Assembly (NCBI GenBank): GCA_022747635.1
Contig: JAKTNV010000004.1
Span: 22,753,969 to 22,817,968 of the forward strand
Direction: 5' to 3'
Origin: Hetaerina americana
Lineage: Eukaryota; Arthropoda; Insecta; Odonata; Calopterygidae
Length of the DNA stretch: 64,000 nt
Notes under the pieces: generated by a model
What the model was told of the DNA's origin: nothing
The model's database searches: none
What the model saw: only the letters and a program-made list of their open reading frames with translations
Part shown: positions 63,961 through 64,000 of the stretch, piece after piece
Numbering within the stretch: position 1 is the stretch's first letter
How the letters are laid out: each line of letters begins with the position of its first letter
Program-made: the position numbers and the translations under genes

Positions 63961-64000
63961 ACATGAAGAGAGTAGTTAATGCAGCACATCAACTATTTTC

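Overview
This window looks like non-coding nuclear DNA from an animal, most likely an arthropod. It is AT-rich and has no compact bacterial gene layout, no operons and no CRISPR array. It carries long (TA)n microsatellites and the remains of several eukaryotic transposon groups: an RTE-like (APE-type) LINE, a CR1-like LINE with a conserved CCCCCTGYCRCACACC-type 3' tail, a mariner-like DNA transposon, Penelope-like motifs and a tRNA-derived SINE head. The arthropod assignment is inferred from this mixture. No host gene could be identified. If one is present, the window would be intergenic or intronic.

The only long, intact and recognisable coding region is a 694-residue LINE reverse transcriptase on the + strand (6676-8760). 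The copy is 5'-truncated inside the endonuclease domain, just before the final Ser-Asp-His motif. Its 5' junction abuts a perfect 94-bp palindrome built around (TA)35. A possible 11-bp target-site duplication flanks the insert. Four decayed pieces of what appears to be the same LINE family lie at about 30120-30990, 52498-52815, 59984-60840 and 63040-63670. They cover different parts of the protein and all lie on the + strand. A weaker candidate 3' end lies on the - strand near 4450-4700.

Two CR1-like fragments lie at 12625-13190 and 19360-19530. At 48106-48660 two mariner transposase pieces are joined in opposite orientations, which gives a foldback made of two 3' ends. Short structured motifs of the form GAYG-loop-CRTC-GAAAC occur near 680-706 and 63885-63901, and a related CTGATGA...GAAA motif occurs at 29723-29748. 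They resemble the hammerhead-bearing ends of Penelope-like elements. The last copy sits in a 67-bp-arm inverted repeat at 63791-63960.

The rest is ordinary AT-rich DNA with (TA)n tracts (1-94, 6531-6600, 13190-13270, 17843-18001, 33557-33612, 36807-36878, 37073-37176, 37600-37664). Strongly pyrimidine-rich or GC-richer islands lie near 14000, 26300-26700, 32900-33330, 36230-37600, 40330-40960, 46700-47340, 51400-51890, 57700-57960 and 58860-59640. These islands hold several open frames, but none matched a family I recognise. The transposon parts do not form a pathway. They are independent insertions at different stages of decay.
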